A DNA stretch of 64,000 bases from Polymorphospora lycopeni (GTDB taxonomy: Bacteria; Actinomycetota; Actinomycetes; Mycobacteriales; Micromonosporaceae): assembly GCF_042237075.1 (NCBI RefSeq), contig NZ_JBCGDC010000022.1:14705-78704 (forward strand), in the 5' to 3' direction. The notes below the pieces were generated by a model, which worked only from the letters and a program-made list of their open reading frames with translations, did no database searches and had not been told where the DNA came from. The position numbers and the translations under genes were made by a program. Below are positions 1-7,915 of this stretch, in pieces. Positions within the stretch are counted from its first letter, which is position 1. Each line of letters begins with the position of its first letter.

Positions 1-472
1 CGGCGAGCCGGTCGTTGTCGCCGAACCGGATCTCGTCGGTGGCGACCGTGTCGTTCTCGTTGACGATCGGGATGGCCCGCAGGTCGAGCAGCTTGCGCAG
101 GGTCCGGTAGGCGTTGCGGTAGTGCGCCCGCCGGGTGACGTCGTCGACGGTGAGCAGCACCTGGCCGACGGTCCGGCCGTGCCGGCCGAAGCTGGCCGTG
201 TAGTGGCCGATCAGCAGCCCCTGCCCGACGCTGGCGGCGGCCTGCTGGGTGGCGAGGTCGCGTGGCCGGCGGGGCAGCCCGAGCGGGGCCAGGCCGGCGG
301 CGATGGCGCCGGACGAGACGAGTACGACCTCCCGGCCGCCTCCGGCCAGCCCGGCGAGTACGTCGGTGAGGGCGTCGACCCGGCCGGTGTCGAGTCCGCC
401 GAGGGCGGTGGTCAGTGACGACGAACCGACCTTGACCACGATCCGCCGCGCTGACAGGACTGCTTCGCGCAC
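1..472 (-). CDS. proB: Glutamate 5-kinase, N-terminal part (cut by left window edge)
   Basis: Cytosolic enzyme that phosphorylates L-glutamate with ATP in the first step of proline synthesis. The reverse strand from a GTG at 472 reads VREAVLSARRIVVKVGSSSL, the amino-acid-kinase start with its VKVGSSSL phosphate loop. It continues with VLVSSGAIAAGL, QAAASVGQGLL and, near the edge, IPIVNENDTVATDEIRFGDND, all standard ProB signatures. About 157 residues are present; the rest of the kinase domain and any PUA domain lie outside the window. GTG 472 is chosen because it opens directly on the family N-terminus. The gene is divergent from the neighbour at 534, with 61 bp between. Family assignment is firm; the start is inferred. 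Confidence 0.92.
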   Translation of the reverse strand, partial: MREAVLSARRIVVKVGSSSLTTALGGLDTGRVDALTDVLAGLAGGGREVVLVSSGAIAAGLAPLGLPRRPRDLATQQAAASVGQGLLIGHYTASFGRHGRTVGQVLLTVDDVTRRAHYRNAYRTLRKLLDLRAIPIVNENDTVATDEIRFGDNDRLA

Positions 473-533
473 CCGCCCATTCTGCGCGGTTCGGGTGCGC
501 GCGGGCGTCGCGGCTCCCATATCGTGGCGGGTC

Positions 534-842
534 GTGACGCCTGAGGAGTACGTCGAAGAGGTCCTGACGCTCGTCGAGCGCATCCCGCCGGGTCGGGTGA
601 TGACGTACGGCGCGATCGCCGACTACCTGTCCGACCGGTCCGGGCGGACGTCGGCACGACTGGTCGGCGGGATCATGTCCCGGCACGGCTCCGGCGTGCC
701 GTGGCACCGGGTGGTCGGCGCCGGCGGCCGGCTCCCGCCGGGCCACGAGGCCGAGGCCGCCGCCCGCCTGATCGGCGAGGGCGCCCGCCTGAACGGCCTG
801 AAGGTCGACATGCGCGCCTCCTCCTGGTACCCCACCCCTTGA
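534..842 (+). CDS. Alkyltransferase-like (ATL) DNA-binding protein, MGMT family
   Basis: A 102-residue protein matching only the DNA-binding domain of O6-alkylguanine-DNA alkyltransferases. Visible motifs are PPGRVMTYG (residues 19-26), the ARLVGG arginine-finger helix (41-46) and GVPWHRVVG. In true MGMT/Ogt the active-site sequence is PCHR; here the cysteine is replaced by Trp57, so it should bind alkylated DNA but not remove the alkyl group. Known ATL proteins recruit nucleotide excision repair to such lesions. The GTG at 534 begins MTPEEYVEEVL, the usual length for this family; longer in-frame starts upstream would run into the proB promoter space. Its stop codon abuts a large inverted repeat. 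Confidence 0.88.
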   Translation: MTPEEYVEEVLTLVERIPPGRVMTYGAIADYLSDRSGRTSARLVGGIMSRHGSGVPWHRVVGAGGRLPPGHEAEAAARLIGEGARLNGLKVDMRASSWYPTP

Positions 843-914
843 TCCGCGTGATCAGGGAGTAAGTCCGGCGTGTCGTCGGCGCGCCGCACGACGGGCTCCC
901 TGATCACCCGGATC
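841..914. terminator. Nested inverted repeat after the ATL gene
   Basis: The arms at 841-859 and 896-914 match at 18 of 19 positions (GATCCGCGTGATCAGGGAG against the complement of CTCCCTGATCACCCGGATC). The 36-nt interior contains a second near-palindrome, GTCGTCGGCG/CGCCGCACGAC. The left arm starts inside the ATL stop codon. It is probably a factor-independent terminator without a U tract, as is common in actinomycetes. The TGATCA cores could also serve as an operator for the transporter gene downstream. Confidence 0.6.
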
Positions 915-967
915 ATGGCCGGCCGGACGCTGTCCAGCGGGACCGGTGCCGGCTAGCATGCCGATTC

Positions 968-2464
968 ATGAATGCGTCTCATGTCCGGGGCGCCGGGAGC
1001 GGCGTCGGAAGCGGCGGTGGGACCGGCGCCGGGACCGGCGGTGGGAGCGGTAGCCCGGCCGGTGGCGGTGTGGCATCGGGCGGCGCGGCATCGGGTGGCG
1101 GGCTGCCCCGCCGGGTGCACGGCGGGTACGCCCTCGGCTCGCTGGTGACCGGTGCGTTCGGCACCGTCCCGGGGCTGTTGCTGCTGCCGTACCTGACCGA
1201 CACGCTCGGCATCGCCGCCGGGCTCGCCGGCCTGCTCGTGGTCCTGCCGAAGGCGTGGGACGTACTGGTCAACCCCGTCGCCGGCCGCATCTCCGACCGC
1301 ACCCGCACCCGGTGGGGCGCCCGGCGGCCATACCTGCTGGTCGGTGGGCTGGCCCTGGCCGTGCTGTTCGCCGCGATCTTCGCCGCGCCGTTCGGCAACG
1401 GCTCGGCGGCCGGCGGGTACGTCGCCGTCGCCTTCCTCCTCACCGCCACCGCGTTCGCGTTCTTCCAGGTGCCGTACGTCGCCATGCCGGCCGAGCTGAC
1501 CGACTCGTACAGCGAACGCACCCGGCTGATGACCTGGCGGATCGCCGTACTGGCGCTGGCCATCCTGGTCTCCGGGGCGGTCGCGCCGGCCGTGGTCACC
1601 GCCGGCGGCAACGGGATCGCCGGACATCGCCTGATGGGCCTGTTCGTCGGGGCGCTGATCGTGATCGGCACCCTCGGCGTCTTCTTCGGCACCCGGGGCG
1701 CCCCGACCGGTGCCGTGCAGGAGAGCGAGCCGAGCCTGCGCGCCCAGCTCGCCGTCGCCACCGGCAACCGGCCGTTCCGGGCGCTGCTGATCTGCTTCGT
1801 CGTCCAGTCCGTCGGCATCGGCACGGTCCTCGCCGGCGTCGCGTACTTCGCCGGCCAGATCCTGGACAACCCGGACACCGGGCCGACCGTGCTCTTCGCC
1901 TGCTTCGTCGGCCCGGCGCTGCTGGTCATGCCGGTGTGGAGCCGGGTCGGCGCGCGGCTCGGCAAGCTGCGGGCGTTCGTCGCCGCGTCGCTGCTCTTCG
2001 CCGTCGCGGCGCTGCTGCTGGTCGCCGCGCCGGTGCTGCCGGCCGTGGTCGTCTACCTGCTGGTCGCGGTGATCGGCTGCGGGTACGCCGGCCAGCAGGT
2101 CTTCGCCCTGGCGATGCTGCCGGACTGCATCGCGTACGACACCGCGCGAACCGGTCGCCGCCAGGCGGGGGTGTTCACCGGCCTGTGGACGGCGGGGGAG
2201 ACGTTCGGCCTGGCCCTCGGCCCCGGCGTGTTCGCGTTGGTGCTGCAGCTGTTCGGCTACGTGTCGTCGGACACCGGGGTCGCCGCCGCGCAGTCCGACA
2301 CCGCCCGGCTCGGGGTGCTGCTCGGCTTCACCGTCCTGCCGGCGCTGGCGGTCGGGCTGGCGGTGCTGCTGCTGCGCGGCTACGACCTCACCCCGCAGCG
2401 CCTCGCCGCCGCTGGCCCGACAAAGCCGGTTGACCAGGCACGGCCCGCCGAGCCGGTAGCGTGA
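968..2464 (+). CDS. GPH-family (MelB-like) sugar:cation symporter, MFS superfamily
   Basis: A 498-residue integral membrane protein with about 12 predicted hydrophobic segments. After a roughly 45-residue Gly/Ser-rich head it starts with YALGSLVTGAFGTVPGLLLLPYLTD, followed by PKAWDVLVNPVAGRISDRTRTRWGARRPYLL, the loop 2-3 signature of the glycoside-pentoside-hexuronide:cation family. PYVAMPAEL and a late FTGLWTAGETFGLALGPG segment also fit. Family members move sugars with H+ or Na+; the substrate cannot be read here. The low-complexity head suggests the true start may be downstream of the ATG at 968. The next gene follows after a 9-codon micro-ORF, so the two may be co-transcribed. Confidence 0.82.
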   Translation: MNASHVRGAGSGVGSGGGTGAGTGGGSGSPAGGGVASGGAASGGGLPRRVHGGYALGSLVTGAFGTVPGLLLLPYLTDTLGIAAGLAGLLVVLPKAWDVLVNPVAGRISDRTRTRWGARRPYLLVGGLALAVLFAAIFAAPFGNGSAAGGYVAVAFLLTATAFAFFQVPYVAMPAELTDSYSERTRLMTWRIAVLALAILVSGAVAPAVVTAGGNGIAGHRLMGLFVGALIVIGTLGVFFGTRGAPTGAVQESEPSLRAQLAVATGNRPFRALLICFVVQSVGIGTVLAGVAYFAGQILDNPDTGPTVLFACFVGPALLVMPVWSRVGARLGKLRAFVAASLLFAVAALLLVAAPVLPAVVVYLLVAVIGCGYAGQQVFALAMLPDCIAYDTARTGRRQAGVFTGLWTAGETFGLALGPGVFALVLQLFGYVSSDTGVAAAQSDTARLGVLLGFTVLPALAVGLAVLLLRGYDLTPQRLAAAGPTKPVDQARPAEPVA

Positions 2465-2469
2465 TCGAC

Positions 2470-2499
2470 ATGAGCGAGCGGAGTGAGTGGACGGCATGA
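2470..2499 (+). other. Micro-ORF MSERSEWTA bridging transporter and decarboxylase genes
   Basis: An ATG at 2470, five bases after the transporter stop, opens a nine-codon frame, MSERSEWTA. Its TGA (2497-2499) overlaps the ATG of the next gene (2496) in an ATGA arrangement. The first bases, ATGAGCGAGCGG, are almost repeated at the next gene's own start, ATGAGCGAGCGGGAT. Translation of the micro-ORF is inferred from this geometry only. Confidence 0.4.
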
Positions 2500-4001
2500 G
2501 CGAGCGGGATGATCGCGTGGCGTGGGCGTTGCCGGCGCGGGGCGTACCGGCGGACCGCGTCCTTGACGAGATCCGGGCGCTGCGGTCCGCCGACCGGCCC
2601 ACGCACGGCGGCCGGCTGTTCGCCTACGTCTACGATCCGGCCGTTCCCGGCCTCGACGACCTGGCGATGTCCGCGTACGCGCTGTCGGCGCACGTCAACG
2701 GCCTCGATCCGACCGCGTTCCCGTCGCTGCTGGCGATGGAGAACACCCTGGTCGGCGCCGCCGCGTCGGTGCTCGGCGGTGGCCCGGGCACGTCCGCGCC
2801 GGATGTCGTCGGCAGCGTCACGGGCGGCGGCACCGAGTCGCTGATCCTGGCCGTGAAGGCGGCCCGCGACGCCCGGCCCGAGGTGGCCACGCCCCGGCTG
2901 GTGATCCCGGTCAGCGCGCACGCCGCGTTCGCGAAGGCGGCCCACTACCTCGGCGTCGCCCTGGATCTGGTGCCGGTGTCGGCGACCACGCTGCGCCCCG
3001 ATCCGGCCGACGTCGCCGCCGCGATCGGCCCCGACACCGTGCTCGTCGCCTGCTCGGCGCCGTCGTACGCGCACGGCGTCGTCGACCCGGTCACCGAGAT
3101 CGCGTCCGTTGCGGCGGCGGCCGGCGTACGCTGCCACGTCGACGCCTGCTTCGGCGGCTGGACGCTGCCCTACCTGCGCCGGCTCGGCGTCGACGGGCCG
3201 GCGTTCGACTTCTCCGTACCAGGCGTCACCTCGATCTCAGTCGACCTGCACAAGTACGCGTACTGCCCCAAGGGGGTCTCGGTCCTGCTGCACCGCGACG
3301 CCGCGCTGCGGGCACCGCAGTACTTCGCGTTCGCCGACTGGCCCGGCTACACGATGATCAATCCGGTGATCTCGTCGACCCGGTCCGGCGGCCCGATCGC
3401 CGCCGCGTACGCGACCCTGCGGCACATCGGCGACGACGGCTACCTGGCGCTGGCCGGCCGGACCCTGGACGCCGTACGCGGCCTCGCCGCCGCCGTCACC
3501 AAGGTCGACGGACTGCGGCTGATGGCCGAACCCGAGTCCACGGTGGTCGCCTTCACGTCCGATGACCCGGCGCTGGACCTGTTCGTCCTCGCCGACGAAC
3601 TCACCATCCGTGGCTGGCACACCCAACCCCAGATGGCGTACGGCGACCTGCCCGCCTCCATCCACCTGACGGTGACCGCCGCGGTCGCGCCGCGGGTGGC
3701 CGAGTTCGGGCCGGCCCTGGAAGCCGCCGCCACCGCCGCGCGGGAACACGGTCCGGTACGGCTGCCCGACGAGGTGGCCGCCCTGCTCGGCGCCCTCGCC
3801 CCGGAGCAGTTGACCCCGGAACTGGTCGCGGGGCTCGCCGGCGGACTGGGGCTCGCGATCGGTGGCGGCGAGCCGGGCGCCGCCCCGCTGCCGGACCGGT
3901 CGGCGCTGGTGAACACCGTGCTCAACGTCGCCCCGCCCCGGATGCGCGAACGCCTGCTGATCGAGTTCGTCGGCCTGCTGCAACGGCCCACGTACGGCTG
4001 A
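2496..4001 (+). CDS. PLP-dependent group II decarboxylase / sphingosine-phosphate-lyase-like enzyme
   Basis: A 501-residue fold-type I PLP enzyme. It shows GSVTGGGTESLILAVKAARD (cofactor phosphate-binding turn), CSAPSYAHGVVDPV, HVDACFGGWTLPYL (the Asp that contacts the PLP ring nitrogen) and SVDLHKYAYCPKG, where the Lys after His forms the Schiff base. This set matches aromatic/glutamate decarboxylases and bacterial sphingosine-1-phosphate lyase homologues; the HKYAYCPKG form leans to the latter. Substrate is unknown. The ATG at 2496 (MSERDDRVAW) overlaps the stop of a preceding micro-ORF; an in-frame GTG at 2487 is an alternative. The gene converges on the sigma-factor locus across a terminator hairpin. 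Confidence 0.8.
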   Translation: MSERDDRVAWALPARGVPADRVLDEIRALRSADRPTHGGRLFAYVYDPAVPGLDDLAMSAYALSAHVNGLDPTAFPSLLAMENTLVGAAASVLGGGPGTSAPDVVGSVTGGGTESLILAVKAARDARPEVATPRLVIPVSAHAAFAKAAHYLGVALDLVPVSATTLRPDPADVAAAIGPDTVLVACSAPSYAHGVVDPVTEIASVAAAAGVRCHVDACFGGWTLPYLRRLGVDGPAFDFSVPGVTSISVDLHKYAYCPKGVSVLLHRDAALRAPQYFAFADWPGYTMINPVISSTRSGGPIAAAYATLRHIGDDGYLALAGRTLDAVRGLAAAVTKVDGLRLMAEPESTVVAFTSDDPALDLFVLADELTIRGWHTQPQMAYGDLPASIHLTVTAAVAPRVAEFGPALEAAATAAREHGPVRLPDEVAALLGALAPEQLTPELVAGLAGGLGLAIGGGEPGAAPLPDRSALVNTVLNVAPPRMRERLLIEFVGLLQRPTYG

Positions 4002-4002
4002 G

Positions 4003-4036
4003 AGCGCCCGGCCGGAAGGGCTTCCGGCCGGGCGCT
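4003..4036. terminator. Bidirectional terminator hairpin
   Basis: Perfect 16-bp stem (AGCGCCCGGCCGGAAG with its complement), nominal 2-nt loop, TTC after it. It lies between the convergent decarboxylase gene and the sigma-associated gene and can serve both. Confidence 0.85.
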
Positions 4037-4046
4037 TCAGGGTGGG

Positions 4047-5273
4047 TCAGCGGTAGTTGAACGGGTCGTGGTTGTCGTCCGGGTTGCGGTCCGGCACGTC
4101 GTTGACGCGCTCGATCACGGCGGTGCCGATTCCGGTCGCCGCCCAGTCCTTGTTGTAGCTGATGCCCAGCACCAGGGTTCGCTGCTGACCGGCCCGCAGC
4201 GGACCGAGGATGCAGACCGGGTTTTCCTCCGGAGTGATGCCGACGACGGGAATGTCCCGGCTGGAGCAGGTCGACCAGCCGTCGCCCTCGGCGATCAGGG
4301 TCACCCCGGTGTCCCAGAGGAAGCGGAGCCGGACCAGGTCGGCGTCGACCGGACCGGCATTGCGGATCACCACGGTGACGACGCCGTGCCGCATCATGTC
4401 GTCAGCCTGCTCGGTGAACCGTACGTCGGTCGCGGTCACCGACAGGTCGGTGCGCGGTGGGCCGGCGGTGGGCGAGGGCGTCGCCGGGCCGCCCGGGCCG
4501 AAGGAGGTCGGACCGGCGATCTGGACGAAGTTGCCACCGTCGAGCGCGTAGGTCCGCCACTGCCGCCGGACCGACTCCAGCGGTATGCCGCAGCACTGCA
4601 CCCGGTCCGCGACCTCGATCCGGATCGAGCCGTCGGCCCGTGGATCGAGCGCGCGGACGTCCTCGATACCCCTCGTTCCGCTGCGTACCACCGCGCCCAT
4701 CGTGATGATCTTGCCGCTGGCGTCCCGGTCGAAGGCGATCACCTGGACCGGTCCACCCTGGCCGATCAGGCACTGCACCTCCGCCAGCGTCTCCGCCGCC
4801 CCGTCCCGGTCGACGTCGCCGTACGCGACCAGACCGAGCCAGATCGCCGGCTGGTTGGTGGGTGCGGCCTCCAACCGGGCCTGATCGGCCCGGCACCCCG
4901 CCCTCCCGGGCCAGGGGGGCAGGTCGACCTTCGAGTTCAGCAGTTCGGCGCGGCTGATCCGGCCGTCCGGGACGGCGCTCGGACCGGCTGAACCGGTCGG
5001 TGCCGGCAGGGAGGGCGACGGCGTCGCCGGAGGTTCGGTCGGAGCGACGGTGGCCCCGGTCTCGGGGCGCTGCACCGGGTCCTGGAGCGCCGCGTATCCG
5101 GCGACCGGACCGGCGACGAGCAGCACCGCGACGGTCGCCCCCGTGACGGCGGCGCGGTGTCGACGTCGGCGGACGGTGGTCCGCACCGCCGCCGGTCCGG
5201 CCGGCAGCACCCGTTCGAAGACCTCACCGCGCAGGGCGGCGAAGGCGTGGTCGATGTCGTCGTACTCAGCCAT
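4047..5273 (-). CDS. Membrane-anchored protein coupled to ECF sigma factor (possible anti-sigma or sensor partner)
   Basis: A 408-residue protein of no family I recognise. About 42 cytosolic residues (MAEYDDIDHAFAALRGEVFE onward) precede an RRRRHR stop-transfer cluster and one transmembrane segment (TGATVAVLLVAGPVAGYAAL). A Pro/Thr/Ser-rich linker and a large outer domain follow, containing DVDRDGAAETL (a calcium-binding-like DxDxDG) and cysteine pairs such as VQCCGIP. The C-terminal 120 residues resemble an immunoglobulin-like fold (VTVVIRNAGPVDADLVRLRF). Its ATG overlaps the sigma gene stop by 8 nt, so the two should be co-translated. A role in controlling that sigma factor is inferred from position; no ZAS-type His-x3-Cys-x2-Cys motif is visible. 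Confidence 0.7.
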   Translation of the reverse strand: MAEYDDIDHAFAALRGEVFERVLPAGPAAVRTTVRRRRHRAAVTGATVAVLLVAGPVAGYAALQDPVQRPETGATVAPTEPPATPSPSLPAPTGSAGPSAVPDGRISRAELLNSKVDLPPWPGRAGCRADQARLEAAPTNQPAIWLGLVAYGDVDRDGAAETLAEVQCLIGQGGPVQVIAFDRDASGKIITMGAVVRSGTRGIEDVRALDPRADGSIRIEVADRVQCCGIPLESVRRQWRTYALDGGNFVQIAGPTSFGPGGPATPSPTAGPPRTDLSVTATDVRFTEQADDMMRHGVVTVVIRNAGPVDADLVRLRFLWDTGVTLIAEGDGWSTCSSRDIPVVGITPEENPVCILGPLRAGQQRTLVLGISYNKDWAATGIGTAVIERVNDVPDRNPDDNHDPFNYR

Positions 5274-5829
5274 GGTTTTCCCCCCTGAGGTCGGCAAGCT
5301 GGCTGGCCAGCGCCAACCTGCCGCGATGCAGCCAGGACTTGACCGTGCCCTCGGCGACGCCCTCCTGTGCGGCGATCTCCGCGACACTGAGATCGGCGAG
5401 GTGGTACAGGACCACCGCGCGGCGGTACTTGGCCGGCAGCCGGGTCAGGGCGGCGGCCAGCAGAACCCGGTCCGGGCTCGGCCCGGGCACGTGCTCGACG
5501 CGCTGCCGCGCGAGGTAGGCACGCGCGGCACGCATCCGGCGCCACCGGCTGGTGGCCAGATTCCAGGCGACCCGCCGCAGCCACGCCACCGGGTCGTCGT
5601 ACCGGATGACCTTGTCCCAGCGGGCGAAGGCCCGGCAGAACGCCTCCTGGGCGAGGTCCTGCGCCTGGGCGAGGTCGCCGGTGTAGGCGTACATCTGGGC
5701 GGTCAGCTCGCGGTAGTGGGCGTGGTAGAACTCGTCGAAACCGCCGTCGCTGGGCTCGACGGCCGGCGGGCGCCGCCGGTGGTCGCCGTCCGGCGGCTCG
5801 TCGAGACGTGGATTGATCGTCGTTGTCAC
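5266..5829 (-). CDS. SigE-family ECF RNA polymerase sigma factor
   Basis: A 187-residue extracytoplasmic-function sigma factor. Region 2 lies at about residues 30-95 (FDEFYHAHYRELTAQMYAYTGD, DLAQEAFCRAFARWDKV, DPVAWLRRVAWNLATSRWRR). Region 4 lies at about 125-180 and ends in the helix-turn-helix AEIAAQEGVAEGTVKSWLHRGRLAL. The FYHAHYREL opening is typical of the actinobacterial SigE-like group. It should direct RNA polymerase to a small regulon that cannot be named from this sequence. It is the upstream gene of a two-gene unit with the membrane protein at 4047-5273 and diverges from nuoB. Confidence 0.9.
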   Translation of the reverse strand: MTTTINPRLDEPPDGDHRRRPPAVEPSDGGFDEFYHAHYRELTAQMYAYTGDLAQAQDLAQEAFCRAFARWDKVIRYDDPVAWLRRVAWNLATSRWRRMRAARAYLARQRVEHVPGPSPDRVLLAAALTRLPAKYRRAVVLYHLADLSVAEIAAQEGVAEGTVKSWLHRGRLALASQLADLRGENHG

Positions 5830-5979
5830 ATCTTCCTCCCCGTTCCCAGCGGGCGGGCGCCCCCTTCGATGGTCGTTACACGCTTCGATGACCCCGACGG
5901 TTGCGCGCCGCCGGCACCCGCCGGCTGTGGTTCACTGTCGGGTGGCCGACCCGAGCCGGCCGGCCGGAGAGGGGGCGAC
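5830..5979. other. Divergent intergenic region between sigma gene and nuoB
   Basis: It must hold promoters for both directions. The only structure seen is GCCGGC-ACCC-GCCGGC (5910-5925). The purine stretch CGGAGAGGG (5965-5973) is the nuoB ribosome-binding site. No convincing -35/-10 pair was found. Confidence 0.4.
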
Positions 5980-6525
5980 GTGCAACTGCCCGCGGTGCTT
6001 GGTGAGCCGATCCGGTTCGTGCTGAACTGGGGCCGCCGATACTCGCTCTGGGTCTTCAACTTCGGGCTCGCCTGTTGCGCGATCGAGTTCATCGCGGCCA
6101 GCATGTCCCGGCACGACTTCATGCGGCTCGGGGTGATCCCGTTCGCGCACGGGCCGCGCCAGGCCGATCTGATGGTGGTCTCGGGCACCGTCACCGACAA
6201 GATGGCCCCGGCGATCAAGCGTCTCTACGACCAGATGCCGGAGCCGAAGTACGTCATCTCGTTCGGCGCCTGCTCCAACTGCGGCGGGCCGTACTGGGAC
6301 TCGTACTCGGTGACCAAGGGAGTCGACCAGATCATCCCGGTCGACGTCTACGTGCCGGGCTGCCCGCCCCGGCCGGAGGCGCTGCTGCACGGCATCCTGC
6401 GTCTCCAGGAGAAGATCGCCGCCGAGCAGTCCGGGCCCGGCGGCGTGTCCCGACCCGACCCGCTCGCGTCGCCCGCCGACACCGCCGCGCTCACCGCGGC
6501 CCCCGTACGTCCGCCGGCCACCTAG
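5980..6525 (+). CDS. nuoB: NADH-quinone oxidoreductase subunit B (second, partial complex I cluster)
   Basis: A 181-residue subunit of the peripheral arm that carries iron-sulfur cluster N2, the last electron donor before quinone. The four cluster ligands are visible: the adjacent cysteines in GLACCAIEF, the one in FGACSNCGG and the one in YVPGCPPRPE. The GTG at 5980 is chosen for its purine-rich ribosome-binding site. A 30-residue Pro/Ala tail follows the conserved domain. The next nuo gene (nuoC) is 2.5 kb away, separated by a DUF2252 gene and a reverse-strand dehydrogenase gene; no nuoA or nuoD is adjacent. It is probably a paralogue of a complete operon elsewhere in the genome. Confidence 0.93.
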   Translation: MQLPAVLGEPIRFVLNWGRRYSLWVFNFGLACCAIEFIAASMSRHDFMRLGVIPFAHGPRQADLMVVSGTVTDKMAPAIKRLYDQMPEPKYVISFGACSNCGGPYWDSYSVTKGVDQIIPVDVYVPGCPPRPEALLHGILRLQEKIAAEQSGPGGVSRPDPLASPADTAALTAAPVRPPAT

Positions 6526-6554
6526 GCTGGCTCCCGGCGGCTAGCCTGCCGGGC

Positions 6555-7865
6555 ATGACGACTGAGCAACGCGCCGAACGCCTCGTCGAGGTGCTGATCG
6601 CCGAGTTTGGGGAGCTGATCGCCCTCGACCCGGCGGCGTTCCGGCGCAAGTTCCGCAAGATGGCCGCCTCGCCGTTCGCGTTCTACCGCGGCAGCGCGTC
6701 CGTCTTCTACGCCGACCTGACCGGCGACTTCGCCGACGACCGCTTCCTCGACGGGCGGACCAGCCGGGTCTGGATCCACGGCGACCTGCACGCCGAGAAC
6801 TTCGGCACCTACATGAACAGCTCCGGTGAGCTGGTCTTCAACGTCAACGACTTCGACGAGGCGTACGTCGGCCCGTTCTCCTGGGACCTGAAGCGGTTCG
6901 TGGCGAGCGTGGCGCTGATCGGCTACGCCAAGGCGCTGTCCGACGACGTGATCACCGACCTGGTGACCCGGTTCGCCACCTCCTACCTGACCGAACTGCG
7001 GGCGATCGCCACCGGCGGCGACGACGCGATCGGCTCGATCACGCTGGCGAACGCCGACGGGGTGCTGCGTACGGTGCTCCAGCAGGCCCGGCTGAACACC
7101 CGGGTCGACCTGCTGCGCGAGCAGACCACGATCGACAACTACGAGCGGCGGTTCTCCATCGGCGACGGCGTCTTCGAGATCGACGACGAGACCTGGGAGC
7201 AGGTCGCCTACGCGTACCACCGCTACCTCGGCACGCTGCCGGCGTCGGGCGCCACGCTGCGCCCGGTCGCCACCCACATCAAGGACATCGTGCTGCGCAA
7301 GGGGGTCGGCATCGGCTCGGCCGGCCTGCCGTCCTACAACCTGCTGCTGGAGGGCAGCACGCAGGCGCTGGAGAACGACGTCATCATCTACATGAAGCAG
7401 GCCCAGGTGCCGGCGGTGGCCCGCCACATCGACGACGAACGGGTCCGTGGCTACTTCCGCCACCAGGGCCACCGGACGGCCGAGTCGCAGCGGGCGTTGC
7501 AGGCGCACGCCGACCCGTGGGTCGGGTTCACCGAGCTGGGCGGCGTCGGGCAGCTCGTGGCCGAGGTGTCGCCGTACGCGGCCGACCTCGACTGGGCCGA
7601 CGTCAACGAGCCGGAAGACCTGGCCGCGGTGGTCGCCGACCTCGGCCGGGCGGTCGCCCGGATGCACTCGGTGGCCGACGACGAGTCCAGCCACGACCTG
7701 GTCGACTACTCGACCGAGGAGGCGATCGTCGCCGCGGTCGACAAGGACGAGGCCGTGTTCGTCCCGCACCTGGTCGAGTTCGCCCACTCGTACGGCCTGC
7801 GGGCCCGCGAGGACCACCAGATCTTCGTCGATCTCTTCCGCAACGGCCGGTTCCCGGGACTCTGA
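6555..7865 (+). CDS. DUF2252 family protein
   Basis: A 436-residue protein of the uncharacterised DUF2252 family. Two stretches recall phosphotransferases of the aminoglycoside-kinase fold: IHGDLHAENFGTY, which looks like a catalytic loop with Asp and Asn, and VNDFDEAYVGPFSWDLKR, which resembles the metal-binding DFD. FAFYRGSASVFYADL near the N-terminus is also characteristic. No signal peptide or membrane segment is seen. Reaction and substrate are unknown; kinase-like activity is an inference from the motifs. It starts 29 bp after nuoB on the same strand, so it may be transcribed with nuoB. Confidence 0.85.
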   Translation: MTTEQRAERLVEVLIAEFGELIALDPAAFRRKFRKMAASPFAFYRGSASVFYADLTGDFADDRFLDGRTSRVWIHGDLHAENFGTYMNSSGELVFNVNDFDEAYVGPFSWDLKRFVASVALIGYAKALSDDVITDLVTRFATSYLTELRAIATGGDDAIGSITLANADGVLRTVLQQARLNTRVDLLREQTTIDNYERRFSIGDGVFEIDDETWEQVAYAYHRYLGTLPASGATLRPVATHIKDIVLRKGVGIGSAGLPSYNLLLEGSTQALENDVIIYMKQAQVPAVARHIDDERVRGYFRHQGHRTAESQRALQAHADPWVGFTELGGVGQLVAEVSPYAADLDWADVNEPEDLAAVVADLGRAVARMHSVADDESSHDLVDYSTEEAIVAAVDKDEAVFVPHLVEFAHSYGLRAREDHQIFVDLFRNGRFPGL

Positions 7866-7870
7866 ACGCC

Positions 7871-7910
7871 CGCGACCCGTGCCGGCCGCCCGGGGCCGGC
7901 ACGGGTCGCG
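7871..7910. terminator. Bidirectional terminator hairpin
   Basis: Perfect 17-bp stem CGCGACCCGTGCCGGCC / GGCCGGCACGGGTCGCG with a 6-nt loop, placed between the converging DUF2252 and dehydrogenase genes. There is no U tract. Confidence 0.85.
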
Positions 7911-7915
7911 GTGGG

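Noticed and set aside
953..2602. Long reverse-strand open frame opposite the transporter gene
   Set aside because: Its Gln/Arg/His/Asp-rich translation has no family features; it is the antisense shadow of a GC-rich gene.
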